64,000 nt of DNA, taken from contig NZ_MRCS01000002.1 of the NCBI RefSeq assembly GCF_002303925.1, forward strand, positions 124,001 through 188,000, given 5' to 3'. This stretch comes from Pseudomonas sp. ACN8. GTDB lineage: Bacteria; Pseudomonadota; Gammaproteobacteria; Pseudomonadales; Pseudomonadaceae. A program made the position numbers and the translations under genes. The first letter of the stretch is position 1, and each line of letters opens with the position of its first letter. Positions 8,300-16,835 of this stretch are shown piece by piece. The notes below the pieces were generated by a model. It worked only from the letters and a program-made list of their open reading frames with translations. It had not been told where the DNA came from and ran no database searches.

Positions 8300-9286
8300 A
8301 TGATCAAGTCCTTGCTTACCCGCGTTGCCCATCCACTGGCGGTCACCGCCATCGCCGCGACGGTCGCCACCAGCGCCCAGGCCGGCACCCTGTCCATCGG
8401 TCATACCACCTGGGTCGGCTACGGCACCCTGTACCTGGCCCAGGACCTTGGCTACTTCAAGGAAAACGGTTTGACCGTCGAATTGCCGGTGGTCGAAGAA
8501 GCGGCGATGTACATGGCCGCACAAGCGTCCGGCGAGTTGTCCGGCTCGGCGTCGACCATCGACGAAGTGCTCAAGTACCGTCCGCAATTCTGCTTCAAGG
8601 CTGTTGCAGCATTGGACGACAGCCATGGAGGCGACGGCGTGCTGGTGGGCAAGGATGTCAAGAGCCTGCAGGAACTCAAGGGCAAGGCCGTTGCGGTCAA
8701 CGAAGGTTCGACCTCGCAGTTCTGGCTGTCGTATCTGCTGAAAAAACACGGCATGAGCATGAGCGACATCACCGTGCAGAACATGACGGCCGACGACGCC
8801 GCCACTGCGTTCATCGCCGGCCGAGTACCGGCCGCCGTGACCTGGGAGCCGCACTTGTCGATGGTTCGCGAAAAAAAACAGGGCAAGGTACTGATCGACA
8901 GCAGCAGCACGCCGGGGGTGATCGTCGATGTGGTCGCACTGAACTGCAGCGTGATCGAAAAGCAGCCGGAAGACGTCAAGGCCCTGGTGGCCGGTTTGTA
9001 CAAAGCCGTGCAGTACACCAAGGATCATCCCCAGGAAGCCTACAAAATCATGGCCAAGGGTGTTGGCGGTTACCTGGCCGATCCGAAGGAAATGGAGGCC
9101 GCAGCGCAAGGCGTGCGCTTCTACGATCAGGCCATGAGCGAAAAACTGCTGGGCTCACCGGGCAAGCCGGGTGACAGCGCACCGCTGATCAAACTGGCCA
9201 ACGAGACCGCCAGCGAGCTGCAAGGCAAGCCCTACAACGTCAGCAATGACGACCTGATCGACAACCGTTTCGTCACCCCGCTCTAG
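8300..9286 (+). CDS. ABC transporter substrate-binding protein (SsuA/TauA/NrtA type)
   Basis: 328 aa from the ATG with GGGAG 6 nt upstream; an in-frame ATG 36 nt earlier lacks a ribosome-binding site and would spoil the signal peptide. N-terminal Sec signal ends at SAQA-GTLS. The mature protein starts with IGHTTWVGYGTLYLAQDLGY and has FKENGLTVELPVV and SASTIDEVLKYR, typical of the nitrate/sulfonate/taurine-type periplasmic binding fold. It captures a small solute and hands it to the permease encoded 8 nt downstream. Ligand unknown; the neighbouring amine-oxidising enzymes suggest an amino compound (inference). Confidence 0.88.
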   Translation: MIKSLLTRVAHPLAVTAIAATVATSAQAGTLSIGHTTWVGYGTLYLAQDLGYFKENGLTVELPVVEEAAMYMAAQASGELSGSASTIDEVLKYRPQFCFKAVAALDDSHGGDGVLVGKDVKSLQELKGKAVAVNEGSTSQFWLSYLLKKHGMSMSDITVQNMTADDAATAFIAGRVPAAVTWEPHLSMVREKKQGKVLIDSSSTPGVIVDVVALNCSVIEKQPEDVKALVAGLYKAVQYTKDHPQEAYKIMAKGVGGYLADPKEMEAAAQGVRFYDQAMSEKLLGSPGKPGDSAPLIKLANETASELQGKPYNVSNDDLIDNRFVTPL

Positions 9287-9294
9287 GAGGCTGC

Positions 9295-10098
9295 ATGTTC
9301 AAGCGCAATTCATGGCTGAGCCGCTGCATCACGCCCAAGACCGGTTTGCCGGTCTCGGTGATCTGGAGCGCAAGCGGCCTGGCCTGGGTGCTGTTGGTCG
9401 GCCTGTGGGCCGGTTTGTCCTACGGTGGCGTGGTGCCGGGCATGTTCCTGCCGACGCCGGGCGCGGTGGTCGAGGCCGCCGTGCGCCTGGGTCGCGACGG
9501 CACCCTCGGCCAGCACGTGTGGGCCAGTGTCGAAGTGGTGATGGTCGGTTTCATCGTGTCGTCCCTGGTGGCGGTGCCGCTGGGAATGTTGATGGGCAGT
9601 TTCCGCATCGTCCAGGCCTTTCTTGAGCCGCTGGTGAATTTCATTCGTTATCTGCCGGTGACCTCGTTCGTGCCGCTGTTCATCCTGTGGATCGGCATCG
9701 GTCTGGAGCAGCGGGTGTCGGTGATCATCTTCGGCGTGTTCTTCCAGCAACTGGTGATGATCGCGGACGTGTCCAAAGGCATCTCCAAGGACCTGATCAA
9801 CGCCTCCTACACCCTCGGTTCAAACCGTCGTGATGCGGTGCTGCACGTCATCGCCCCGGCGTCCCTGCCGGGCGTGCTCGACACTTTGCGGGTGACCATG
9901 GGCTGGGCCTGGACTTACCTGGTGGTGGCTGAACTGGTCGCCGCTTCCAGTGGCCTGGGTTACCTGAGCCTCAAGGCCATGCGTGGCTTCCAGGTGGATG
10001 TGATTTTCCTCGCCATCGCGATCATCGGCCTGCTGGGCCTGGTCACCGATCAACTGTTCCGTTTCCTACGTCTGAGGATCACCGCATGGGCTCAGTAA
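9295..10098 (+). CDS. ABC transporter permease (TauC/SsuC type)
   Basis: 267 aa, ATG after TAGGAGG. About six hydrophobic segments. The cytoplasmic coupling loop (EAA-like motif) is seen in ISKDLINASYTLGSNRRDAV followed by ApASLPGVLDTLR. It is the inner-membrane channel of the importer, between the binding protein and the ATPase gene. Its end overlaps the ATPase start by 13 nt, which indicates translational coupling and a fixed complex. Confidence 0.9.
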   Translation: MFKRNSWLSRCITPKTGLPVSVIWSASGLAWVLLVGLWAGLSYGGVVPGMFLPTPGAVVEAAVRLGRDGTLGQHVWASVEVVMVGFIVSSLVAVPLGMLMGSFRIVQAFLEPLVNFIRYLPVTSFVPLFILWIGIGLEQRVSVIIFGVFFQQLVMIADVSKGISKDLINASYTLGSNRRDAVLHVIAPASLPGVLDTLRVTMGWAWTYLVVAELVAASSGLGYLSLKAMRGFQVDVIFLAIAIIGLLGLVTDQLFRFLRLRITAWAQ

Positions 10099-10919
10099 CC
10101 GCCGCCACTCATCGTTTTGTCGCCCCTCAGGCTGCCCCGGTGAACGCGCCACGGCTGAAGGTGGACAAGGTCAGCCTGCGTTACAGGAAACCCGATGGCG
10201 GTACCTTTACCGCGTTGGAGCAAGTGTCGTTCGAGGTGCCGGACCAGCAATTTGCTGTATTGGTGGGGCCTTCAGGTTGCGGCAAGTCGAGCCTGCTGTA
10301 CCTCACCGCCGGCCTGGCCGAACCGACCTCGGGCGAGATTTACGTCGGCGGCCAGCAGGTGGAAGGCCCCGGTGCGGATCGCGGCATGGTGTTCCAGAGC
10401 TACACGCTGTTCCCGTGGCTGACGGTGCGCCAGAACGTCGAGTTCGGCCTCAAGCGGCGCGGCATGCCGGCGGCGCAACGCAAGGACATCGTCGATTACT
10501 ACGTCAACGAAGTGGGCCTGAGCGGCTTTGCCGACAACTACGCCAAGCAGTTGTCCGGCGGTATGATGCAGCGTGTCGCCATCGCCCGGGCGTTGGCCAA
10601 CGATCCACAGATCCTGCTGATGGACGAGCCCTTCGGCGCCCTCGACAGTCAGACGCGCCTGCAAATGCAGCAACTGTTGCTGCGGGTGTGGGGCAACAGC
10701 AAGAAGACCGTGTTGTTCGTGACCCACGACATTGACGAGGCGATCCTGCTCGGCGACCGGGTCTACGTCATGGGCGCCAGGCCTGGGCGGATCAAGCAGA
10801 TTCTGGATGTGCCGATCGAACGTCCACGCAACCTCGATATGGTCATGGAGCGCTCGTTCATCGAGATGAAGCGCGAGATCTTCGGGCTGCTGCACGATGA
10901 TCTGGAGGAGGTGCATTAA
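10086..10919 (+). CDS. ABC transporter ATP-binding protein (TauB/SsuB type)
   Basis: 277 aa. Walker A GPSGCGKSS, Q-loop FQSYTLFPW, signature LSGGMMQRVAIARA, Walker B ILLMDEPFGALD, and the switch His in FVTHDIDEA are all intact. It powers uptake through the permease whose reading frame it overlaps. The first 25 residues precede the usual start of the nucleotide-binding domain; an internal start is possible but none has a better ribosome-binding site. It is the last gene of the three-gene importer operon, and a REP doublet follows. Confidence 0.92.
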   Translation: MGSVTAATHRFVAPQAAPVNAPRLKVDKVSLRYRKPDGGTFTALEQVSFEVPDQQFAVLVGPSGCGKSSLLYLTAGLAEPTSGEIYVGGQQVEGPGADRGMVFQSYTLFPWLTVRQNVEFGLKRRGMPAAQRKDIVDYYVNEVGLSGFADNYAKQLSGGMMQRVAIARALANDPQILLMDEPFGALDSQTRLQMQQLLLRVWGNSKKTVLFVTHDIDEAILLGDRVYVMGARPGRIKQILDVPIERPRNLDMVMERSFIEMKREIFGLLHDDLEEVH

Positions 10920-10943
10920 ACCTGATTTCAGCCCATGCATGAC

Positions 10944-11036
10944 CCTGTGGGAGCGAGCCTGCTCGCGAAGGCGTAGTGTCAGTCAATATTGATCTGTCTG
11001 ACACACCGCAATCGCGAGCAGGCTCGCTCCCACAGG
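10944..11036. repeat. REP doublet
   Basis: Inverted pair, GTGGGAGCGAGCCTGCTCGC and later GCGAGCAGGCTCGCTCCCAC, separated by about 45 nt. The two arms match each other at all variable positions. It lies between the 3' ends of two convergent genes, the commonest REP location, where it can act as a transcript-stabilising or terminating hairpin. Confidence 0.92.
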
Positions 11037-11054
11037 TTTTATGTGGATTCGGAA

Positions 11055-12134
11055 CTAAGGCGCAGCCGGCAACAGGAACCGCGCAATCACCGGCAGGTGA
11101 TCGGAGATACGCAACGTATCATCCTGCCGCACCATCGCCTCGACCCGTTTGATCCGCGGGCTGTAGAACAGGTAGTCGACAGTCCGGTCCGGACCGTTCA
11201 GCCCGGGATCGTTCGGGTAATGGGTCAGCCAGCGTTCGCGGTCGATACCACTGGCTTCGTTGTTGGTCGGGATCATCGGGTACTTGTCCCACAGCAGGTG
11301 CAACGGGCTGTCGGCAGAGTAGGGCGCGCGTTGTGCGTCGGACAGGCGTCGATACTGGCCCAGCGGCAACAGGTTGAAATCCCCACCGATCAGCCACGGT
11401 GTGCCACGGCTTTCGAGTTTATCGAGGGTCCTGGCCACGGCGTTCACCTGGTTTTGCAAGGTGTTGTCGGCTCGATTGGCGCGGTCCAGATGGGTATTGA
11501 GCACCGCTATTTGCCCGCCATCACTCAACGGCAAGTAGCTCACCAGCAAGGCATCTCTGGGTTTGAATTGGCGGCTGAGTGGATTGCCCGAGGTGATGGG
11601 CAGTTGCAGCCGTTCGGCATGTTCGATCTGGTAACGGCTCAGGGTCGCCAGTTGCCGGCCGACACTGCCGAAGATGTGCGGGTTCGGCACGAAGTCAGCC
11701 TTCCAGTCGAACGCGCTGGTGCCACACGGATACAAGTCGGCGAGCCGTTCTTGCAGCAGTTTGAACTGGTGCTGGTAATCGCTGGCCTTGGCGCCGTCGT
11801 CCAGTTCCTGCAACAGCACGATGTCCGGTTGTTCGTCGCGAATCACCCGCGCCACTTCGTCGAGGCTGAAAGCCATGTCTTCCGCTGTGGGACGTTCGTC
11901 GGTACCAGCGGCCAGGTCATTCCAGAATACGTAACGCTTGCCGGCCAGGTATTGGACGTTCCAGGTCATCACTTTCAACGCCTGCCCGGGGACCAGGGAG
12001 GGGGCCTGGGCACTGCAACTGACGGGCAATACTTCTTTGGCATCGGGGCGCCAGGTCAGGCTGTAGATCATTACGGTGATCAGGCCGATCACGATCAGCA
12101 GGCCCAGCAGGGTGTAGCGCAGTAGACGGGTCAT
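11055..12134 (-). CDS. Endonuclease/exonuclease/phosphatase family protein, membrane anchored
   Basis: 359 aa. One N-terminal membrane segment (LLGLLIVIGLITVMIYSL) is followed by an exo-endo-phosphatase domain from about residue 50. Motifs: MTWNVQYLAG, IVLLQELDD (metal-binding Glu), LNTHLDRANR, GGDFNLLPLG (catalytic Asp-Asn) and ISDHLPVIARF (catalytic His). The family includes Mg-dependent nucleases, sphingomyelinases and inositol phosphatases; the anchored form probably acts at the outer face of the inner membrane on a phosphodiester. Substrate cannot be told. It is transcribed with or just after the YciC gene. Confidence 0.85.
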   Translation of the reverse strand: MTRLLRYTLLGLLIVIGLITVMIYSLTWRPDAKEVLPVSCSAQAPSLVPGQALKVMTWNVQYLAGKRYVFWNDLAAGTDERPTAEDMAFSLDEVARVIRDEQPDIVLLQELDDGAKASDYQHQFKLLQERLADLYPCGTSAFDWKADFVPNPHIFGSVGRQLATLSRYQIEHAERLQLPITSGNPLSRQFKPRDALLVSYLPLSDGGQIAVLNTHLDRANRADNTLQNQVNAVARTLDKLESRGTPWLIGGDFNLLPLGQYRRLSDAQRAPYSADSPLHLLWDKYPMIPTNNEASGIDRERWLTHYPNDPGLNGPDRTVDYLFYSPRIKRVEAMVRQDDTLRISDHLPVIARFLLPAAP

Positions 12135-12200
12135 GGCTCGGCTTATTAGCGTTACAGGATTGTTCCCGAGGATACCCGAGAGCGATGGTCGCGCCCAACG

Positions 12201-12875
12201 TCAGAGCGAGTTGTCATTTCTCTCAGGCAGCGGGTTGATCAGCATGAACAGCCGGAACAGCACCACGCTGGTAAACAGCTGAAGGAAGCTGTGGGCACTG
12301 TCGATCAATAGTGAGATCACCGGGTTCTGCGGTTCCGGGTACGCCGCCAGTGTCACGCCTTTGAGCAGCCACAACGGCCCCATCACACTCAGAATGCACA
12401 GCAGGATGCGCAGGAAATGACCGCTGGTCAGGCGCAGGCTTTCCTTCATGGCCGCCAGCGGCGCCAGGCCGCGCAACACCAACAGGTATTCGCCAAACGC
12501 CAGCGTCACCATCAGGTAGATGCCCGGCAGGAAATACAGCGACAGGCCCAGCAGGATCAGCACGGTATTGAGCACCGTCAGCAGGGCGAAGCGCGGCCAC
12601 AGGTAGGCGGACCTGGACAGCAGTTCGCGGTTGCTCGGCGATTCTCCGCGGCTGCGAGCATCGAGAAACAGAATCAGCGCGGCGGTATACAGCGGGTACA
12701 CCAGCAAGCCGACAATCACGCTGATGCCGGGGAAACTGTCCGGCTCCGTGGAGTGGTCGACCACTTGTTGCAGCAGTGCCTCAAACATCACCAGCGGCAG
12801 GCACAGCTGCACGATCTGGCTCAGATTGCGCTTGAAGAAATACAGGGAGTCACGCAGCACATCTAACGGATTCAT
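12201..12875 (-). CDS. YciC-family inner membrane protein (UPF0259)
   Basis: 224 aa with about five to six hydrophobic helices, starting MNPLDVLRDSLYFFKRNLSQ. This amphipathic N-terminus, the YLWPRFALLTVL segment and the short polar C-terminus (PLPERNDNSL) match the YciC family of integral membrane proteins found beside intracellular-septation genes in enterics. Biochemical role unknown. It has its own 178-bp upstream region shared with the divergent DUF2076 gene. Confidence 0.8.
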   Translation of the reverse strand: MNPLDVLRDSLYFFKRNLSQIVQLCLPLVMFEALLQQVVDHSTEPDSFPGISVIVGLLVYPLYTAALILFLDARSRGESPSNRELLSRSAYLWPRFALLTVLNTVLILLGLSLYFLPGIYLMVTLAFGEYLLVLRGLAPLAAMKESLRLTSGHFLRILLCILSVMGPLWLLKGVTLAAYPEPQNPVISLLIDSAHSFLQLFTSVVLFRLFMLINPLPERNDNSL

Positions 12876-13053
12876 CAGTGGGTATCGCAGGTTGGAAGCA
12901 GTGGCTCACTTTAACCGATCAAGCGCAGGGGGAAGCAAACGTAAACGTTCGGTAAAGGACATTGAAACATCTTGTTTCAGCCTCCATTAAGGTTGAGCGC
13001 CTTATCCTCATTGGATAAAGGCAACGATTTCCCCGGCAATCTACGAGGTCGCC

Positions 13054-13833
13054 ATGAACAGCGAAGAACAAACCCTGATCGATGGACTGTTTTCCCGGCT
13101 GCAGCAGGCCGAAACGGACTCAGCCCCGCGCGACGCCCAGGCCGAGGCGCGGATCAAGGAACACCTGACGCGCCAGCCCGCGGCAGGTTATTTCATGACC
13201 CAGGCGATTCTGGTGCAAGAGGCGGCGATCAAGAGCCTCGATGAGCAGAACAAACAACTGACCCAGCAAGTCCAGCAATTGCAGGCTGAACTGCAACAGG
13301 CCAAGGCCCAGGCGACCCCGGCTCCTGCGCCGAGTGGCGGTGGCTTTTTGTCGAGCATCTTTGGCGGCAACTCCCGCGAGCCACAGCCCGCGCCAACCCA
13401 GAGCGCACCGCCGTCGAACGGTGGCTGGCGTGAGCCGGGACGCTCGTCGTTCGGTTCGCAGCCGCCACAGCAGAGCTTCGGTGCCCCGCAACAGAACTTT
13501 CCACAGCAGGGCTATGCGCCGCAACAACAGGCTCCGGCAGCGGCTGGCAGCAGTTTCCTTGGTGGTGCGCTGAAAACCGCCGCCGGCGTGGCGGGTGGCG
13601 TAATGCTGGCACAGGGCATCAGCAGCCTGTTCCATCACAATCAGCAACCGGAAGTCGTCGAAGTCATCAAGGAAGAGCCGGCCCAGGTCAACGACCAGAG
13701 CAACAATGGCTGGGGCGATGACCAGCGCATGGCCGGTAACGATACCTACAGCAACGATCAGGGCGGGATCAGCGACGCCGACTACAGCGATGACAACTCA
13801 TCGTTCTTCGGCGACGACGATTCCTTCGTCTGA
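13054..13833 (+). CDS. DUF2076 domain-containing protein
   Basis: 259 aa, ATG behind ACGAGG. Residues 1-60 are the conserved start of the family (MNSEEQTLIDGLFSRLQQAE, HLTRQPAAGYFMTQAILVQE). Residues 62-88 form a Gln-rich coiled coil, residues 95-165 are low complexity (Gly, Ser, Pro, Gln), a glycine-rich hydrophobic stretch (AAGVAGGVMLAQGI) follows, and the tail is strongly acidic with a Phe-Phe motif (SSFFGDDDSF). The layout suggests a scaffold or membrane-peripheral protein with a disordered centre. Function is unknown. Confidence 0.8.
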   Translation: MNSEEQTLIDGLFSRLQQAETDSAPRDAQAEARIKEHLTRQPAAGYFMTQAILVQEAAIKSLDEQNKQLTQQVQQLQAELQQAKAQATPAPAPSGGGFLSSIFGGNSREPQPAPTQSAPPSNGGWREPGRSSFGSQPPQQSFGAPQQNFPQQGYAPQQQAPAAAGSSFLGGALKTAAGVAGGVMLAQGISSLFHHNQQPEVVEVIKEEPAQVNDQSNNGWGDDQRMAGNDTYSNDQGGISDADYSDDNSSFFGDDDSFV

Positions 13834-13845
13834 TACGCCATTCGT

Positions 13846-13867
13846 CCGGAGCGCAACCGCGCTCCGG
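13846..13867 (+). terminator. GC-rich hairpin after the DUF2076 gene
   Basis: A perfect 9-bp stem CCGGAGCGC / GCGCTCCGG with loop AACC starts 12 nt after the stop codon. It lacks a T tract, so it may protect the 3' end or act as a weak terminator. Confidence 0.5.
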
Positions 13868-13953
13868 GCCGATTATTCGCGGAACAATCCTTCGGGCTGG
13901 CATACTGGGCGACTTTTCGGGCCTGGTGCCTGATTCAGCCTTGAGGAAAGCCG

Positions 13954-14433
13954 GTGAAAAAAATCGCAGTGTTCGCCGATGTCCAGAACCTCTACTACAC
14001 CGTGCGTCAGGCCTATGGTTGCCACTTCAACTACGCCGCACTGTGGGCTGACATCAGCAAACAGGGCGAGATCGTCGAAGCCTACGCCTACGCCATCGAC
14101 CGTGGCGACAGCAAACAGCAGCAGTTCCAGCAGATCCTGCGCAACCTCGGTTTCACCGTGAAGCTCAAGCCCTACATCCAGCGCAGCGACGGCTCGGCCA
14201 AGGGTGACTGGGACGTGGGCATCACCCTCGACATCATGGACGCCGCCGACCATGTCGATGAAATCGTCCTGGCCTCCGGCGACGGTGATTTCGACATGCT
14301 GCTCGAACGCATCATCAGCAAACACGGGGTGCAAGCGGTGGCCTACGGTGTGCCGGGCCTGACCGCCAACTCGCTGATCCGCGCCGCCAGCCGCTACGTG
14401 CCGATCGAAGGCGCGTTGCTGCTCAAGAATTGA
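13954..14433 (+). CDS. NYN-domain (LabA/DUF88-type) putative RNase
   Basis: 159 aa from GTG behind TTGAGGAAAG. It is a single NYN/PIN-like domain: FADVQNLYY at the start, GDWDVGITLDIMDAAD in the middle, VLASGDGDFDMLLERI near residue 108, and AYGVPGLTANSLIRAASRYV at the end. The acidic residues in FADVQN, KGDWD and SGDGDFD form the expected metal site. The family includes LabA/Marf1-like nucleases. The next gene is a DnaQ-like exonuclease 22 nt downstream, so both nuclease genes are probably on one transcript. Confidence 0.85.
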   Translation: MKKIAVFADVQNLYYTVRQAYGCHFNYAALWADISKQGEIVEAYAYAIDRGDSKQQQFQQILRNLGFTVKLKPYIQRSDGSAKGDWDVGITLDIMDAADHVDEIVLASGDGDFDMLLERIISKHGVQAVAYGVPGLTANSLIRAASRYVPIEGALLLKN

Positions 14434-14455
14434 TTTTTACGGAGTTGAACCAGGT

Positions 14456-15061
14456 TTGGAACGCATAGCAGTCATCGACTTTGAAACCACCGGGATCTCC
14501 CCGAGCAGCAGCTGCCGGGCCACGGAAATCGCCGTGGTGATCCTTGAGCAGGGGCGCATCGTCGAGCGTTACCAGAGCTTGATGAACGCCGGCGTACGTG
14601 TCCCGGCCTTCATCGAACAACTCACCGGCATCAGCAACGCCATGCTGCGCACCGCGCCGTCGGCCGAGCAGGTGATGAACGAGGTCAACGAATTCGTCGG
14701 CACCACGCCATTGCTGGCGCATAACGCCGCGTTCGACCAGAAGTTCTGGGACTTCGAACTGGGGCGAATCAAACGCACCCGCTTGCAGAATTTTGCCTGC
14801 TCGCTGCTACTGGCCCGCCGCCTGATGCCCGCCGCACCGAACCACAAGCTCGGCACCCTCACCACGTTTGCCAACCTGCCCCACACCGGCAAGGCCCACC
14901 GGGCCATGGCCGATGCCGAGATGGCGGCCAACCTGACCGCGCACCTCGCTGACGAACTGCGGCAGAAGCATGGCTTGCGCGAGTTGTCCCATGACTTGTT
15001 GTGCAAGTTGCAGAAAGTGCCTGCGGCGAAAGTGGGCGAACACCTAAAGCGCTATCGCTGA
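14456..15061 (+). CDS. DnaQ-like 3'-5' exonuclease (DEDDh)
   Basis: 201 aa from a TTG start (MERIAVIDFETTG); GGAG lies 11-12 nt upstream and AGG nearer, and the start places exonuclease motif I at residues 7-12 as is usual. Motif I is DFETTG, motif II is LLAHNAAFDQKF, and motif III is AHRAMADAEMA with the DEDDh His and Asp. It belongs with polymerase III epsilon-like or RNase T-like proofreading/trimming nucleases. It is a stand-alone domain, too short for a polymerase-bound epsilon with its C-terminal tail. A role in DNA or RNA end trimming is inferred. Confidence 0.87.
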   Translation: MERIAVIDFETTGISPSSSCRATEIAVVILEQGRIVERYQSLMNAGVRVPAFIEQLTGISNAMLRTAPSAEQVMNEVNEFVGTTPLLAHNAAFDQKFWDFELGRIKRTRLQNFACSLLLARRLMPAAPNHKLGTLTTFANLPHTGKAHRAMADAEMAANLTAHLADELRQKHGLRELSHDLLCKLQKVPAAKVGEHLKRYR

Positions 15062-15081
15062 TCCCGAAAACACCACAAGTC

Positions 15082-15184
15082 CCCTGTAGGAGCGAGCCTG
15101 CTCGCGATGAACCCGAGAACGGTGCGGGGTGTCAGGTTTCCCGCGTTATCGTTGGCGACCATCGCGAGCAGGCTCGCTCCTACA
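15082..15184. repeat. REP doublet
   Basis: GTAGGAGCGAGCCTGCTCGC and its inverse GCGAGCAGGCTCGCTCCTAC separated by about 60 nt, between two convergent genes. Both arms carry the TAGG/CCTA variant. Confidence 0.92.
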
Positions 15185-15203
15185 TCTATGGTTCCGCGTT
15201 CGA

Positions 15204-15659
15204 TCAAAGCTTGCCGTTGCCTTCGATATGTCCCAACGGCACCCGCTTCTCGATGGCGCTGGACAACACAATCGACGTCTTGCTGAAGCCGAACGTGGCG
15301 ATCCGGTTGATCAGTTCTTCCAGTTCCGGCATCGAGCCCACCGCCGCTTGCATGATCACGCACGGGTCGCCGGTCACCCGATGGCATTCGGTCAATTGCG
15401 GGATTTTGATCAGGTCGTCGTAGGCTTTCTGGTTGCCGTGCTGGTTCAGGCGCAATTCGATCACGCACTGGATCGGCAGGCCGAGCTTGGCCATGTCGAC
15501 CTTCGCCTGATAACCGGTGATCACGCCGCTGGCTTCGAGCTTGGCCACGCGCTCGGCCACGGCCGGGGCAGACAGGTTGACCTTGCGCGCCAGGTCCGCG
15601 TAGGACGCGCGACCGTTTTCCAGCAGGGCGCTGAGCAGCATGCGGTCATACTTGTCCAT
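15204..15659 (-). CDS. Lrp/AsnC-family transcriptional regulator
   Basis: 151 aa. N-terminal winged helix (MDKYDRMLLSALLENGRASY, LSAPAVAERVAKLEASGVI) and C-terminal RAM ligand-binding domain (PQLTECHRVTGDPCVIMQAA). Proteins of this family sense amino acids and form octamers that bend DNA. It is divergent from an EamA exporter gene with a 165-bp shared region that holds a 9-bp inverted repeat. Control of amino-acid export through the neighbouring gene is a reasonable inference. Confidence 0.9.
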   Translation of the reverse strand: MDKYDRMLLSALLENGRASYADLARKVNLSAPAVAERVAKLEASGVITGYQAKVDMAKLGLPIQCVIELRLNQHGNQKAYDDLIKIPQLTECHRVTGDPCVIMQAAVGSMPELEELINRIATFGFSKTSIVLSSAIEKRVPLGHIEGNGKL

Positions 15660-15690
15660 CGGGGTGACTCCTGAAAATGGCCGACTTTCG

Positions 15691-15724
15691 AAAACACGGT
15701 TTATAGCGCTGAACTCCGTGTTTT
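15691..15724. promoter_or_regulatory. Inverted repeat between divergent lrp-type and eamA genes (candidate operator)
   Basis: AAAACACGG and CCGTGTTTT are perfect inverted arms separated by 16 nt, located 32 nt from the regulator start and 101 nt from the exporter start. Position and symmetry suit an Lrp/AsnC site acting on both genes. Confidence 0.5.
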
Positions 15725-15824
15725 GAAAAGTGTACTGGCGCTCTAAACAGGTTTTGTAACTTATTTTCCGACGCCAGCCTTTCTAGAATAGCCGTTCACT
15801 TGTCCTTGCCTGTGAGCTGCCCCC

Positions 15825-16757
15825 ATGTCCGGCCTTCGTCGCTTTCCCTTACCCTTGATCGCTGCCTTCTTTGCCTTGTACGTGATTTGGGGCTCGACTT
15901 ACCTGGTGATCCGCATCGGCGTGGAGTCCTGGCCGCCGTTGCTGCTTGCCGGCATTCGCTTCGTGATCGCCGGAACCTTGATGTATGCCTTCCTGCGCTG
16001 GCGCGGAGCGCCGGCGCCGACCTGGGCGCAGTGGAAAGCCGCCGGGATCATCGGGATTCTGCTGTTGGCGTGCGGCAACGGCGCGGTGAGCGTGGCCGAG
16101 CACACGGGCGTGGCCTCCGGGGTGGCGGCGTTGGCGGTGGCGACGGTGCCGCTGTTTACCTTGCTCTGCGGCTATTTCTGGGGCGCGCGTAATACCCGTC
16201 TCGAATGGGCCGGGATCGTGCTCGGGCTGATCGGCATCGGCATGCTCAACCTCGGTTCCAACCTGCAATCGAGTCCATTGGGTGCGGCGTTGCTGATTTT
16301 TGCAGCGGCGACCTGGGCCTTTGGCTCTGTTTGGAGCAAACACCTGCCGTTGCCTCAGGGCGCGATGGCCAGCGCTGTGGAAATGCTGGTGGGCGGTGTG
16401 GTGTTGCTGATTGCCAGCGCAGTCAGCGGTGAGCATCTGGAAAAGGTGCCACCAATCGAAGGCTGGGCCGCGTTGGCGTATCTGACCGTGTTCGGTTCGA
16501 TCATCGCCTTCAACGCCTACATGTACTTGTTGAAGCACGTGCGTCCGGCTGCTGCCACGAGCTATGCCTACGTCAACCCGGCGGTGGCGGTGTTGCTGGG
16601 GATCGTGTTCGTCGGCGAAACCATCGGTATCGAGGAAGCCCTGGCGATGGCGGTGATCATCAGTGCCGTGGTGTTGATCGGCTTGCCACAATGGCGCCGC
16701 ACGCCAGAGCGGCCAGTGGTAACGACGGCAGTACCGACAGAATCCCGTGTGAATTAG
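15825..16757 (+). CDS. EamA/DMT-family exporter, YedA-like
   Basis: 310 aa with ten predicted membrane helices in two EamA repeats (FFALYVIWGSTYLVIRIGVE in the first, LTVFGSIIAFNAYMYLLKHV in the second). The N-terminal YVIWGSTYLVI motif is typical of YedA-type drug/metabolite exporters. It probably exports an amino acid or related metabolite across the inner membrane, since an Lrp-type regulator is encoded divergently. The C-terminal tail is short and hydrophilic. Confidence 0.87.
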   Translation: MSGLRRFPLPLIAAFFALYVIWGSTYLVIRIGVESWPPLLLAGIRFVIAGTLMYAFLRWRGAPAPTWAQWKAAGIIGILLLACGNGAVSVAEHTGVASGVAALAVATVPLFTLLCGYFWGARNTRLEWAGIVLGLIGIGMLNLGSNLQSSPLGAALLIFAAATWAFGSVWSKHLPLPQGAMASAVEMLVGGVVLLIASAVSGEHLEKVPPIEGWAALAYLTVFGSIIAFNAYMYLLKHVRPAAATSYAYVNPAVAVLLGIVFVGETIGIEEALAMAVIISAVVLIGLPQWRRTPERPVVTTAVPTESRVN

Positions 16758-16835
16758 GGTAAACTGCGCGGCATTGCATCTTGTATTGCACACTTGTTTT
16801 GAACAACCCGCGCTGAATTTTCCTACGGTACTCCC

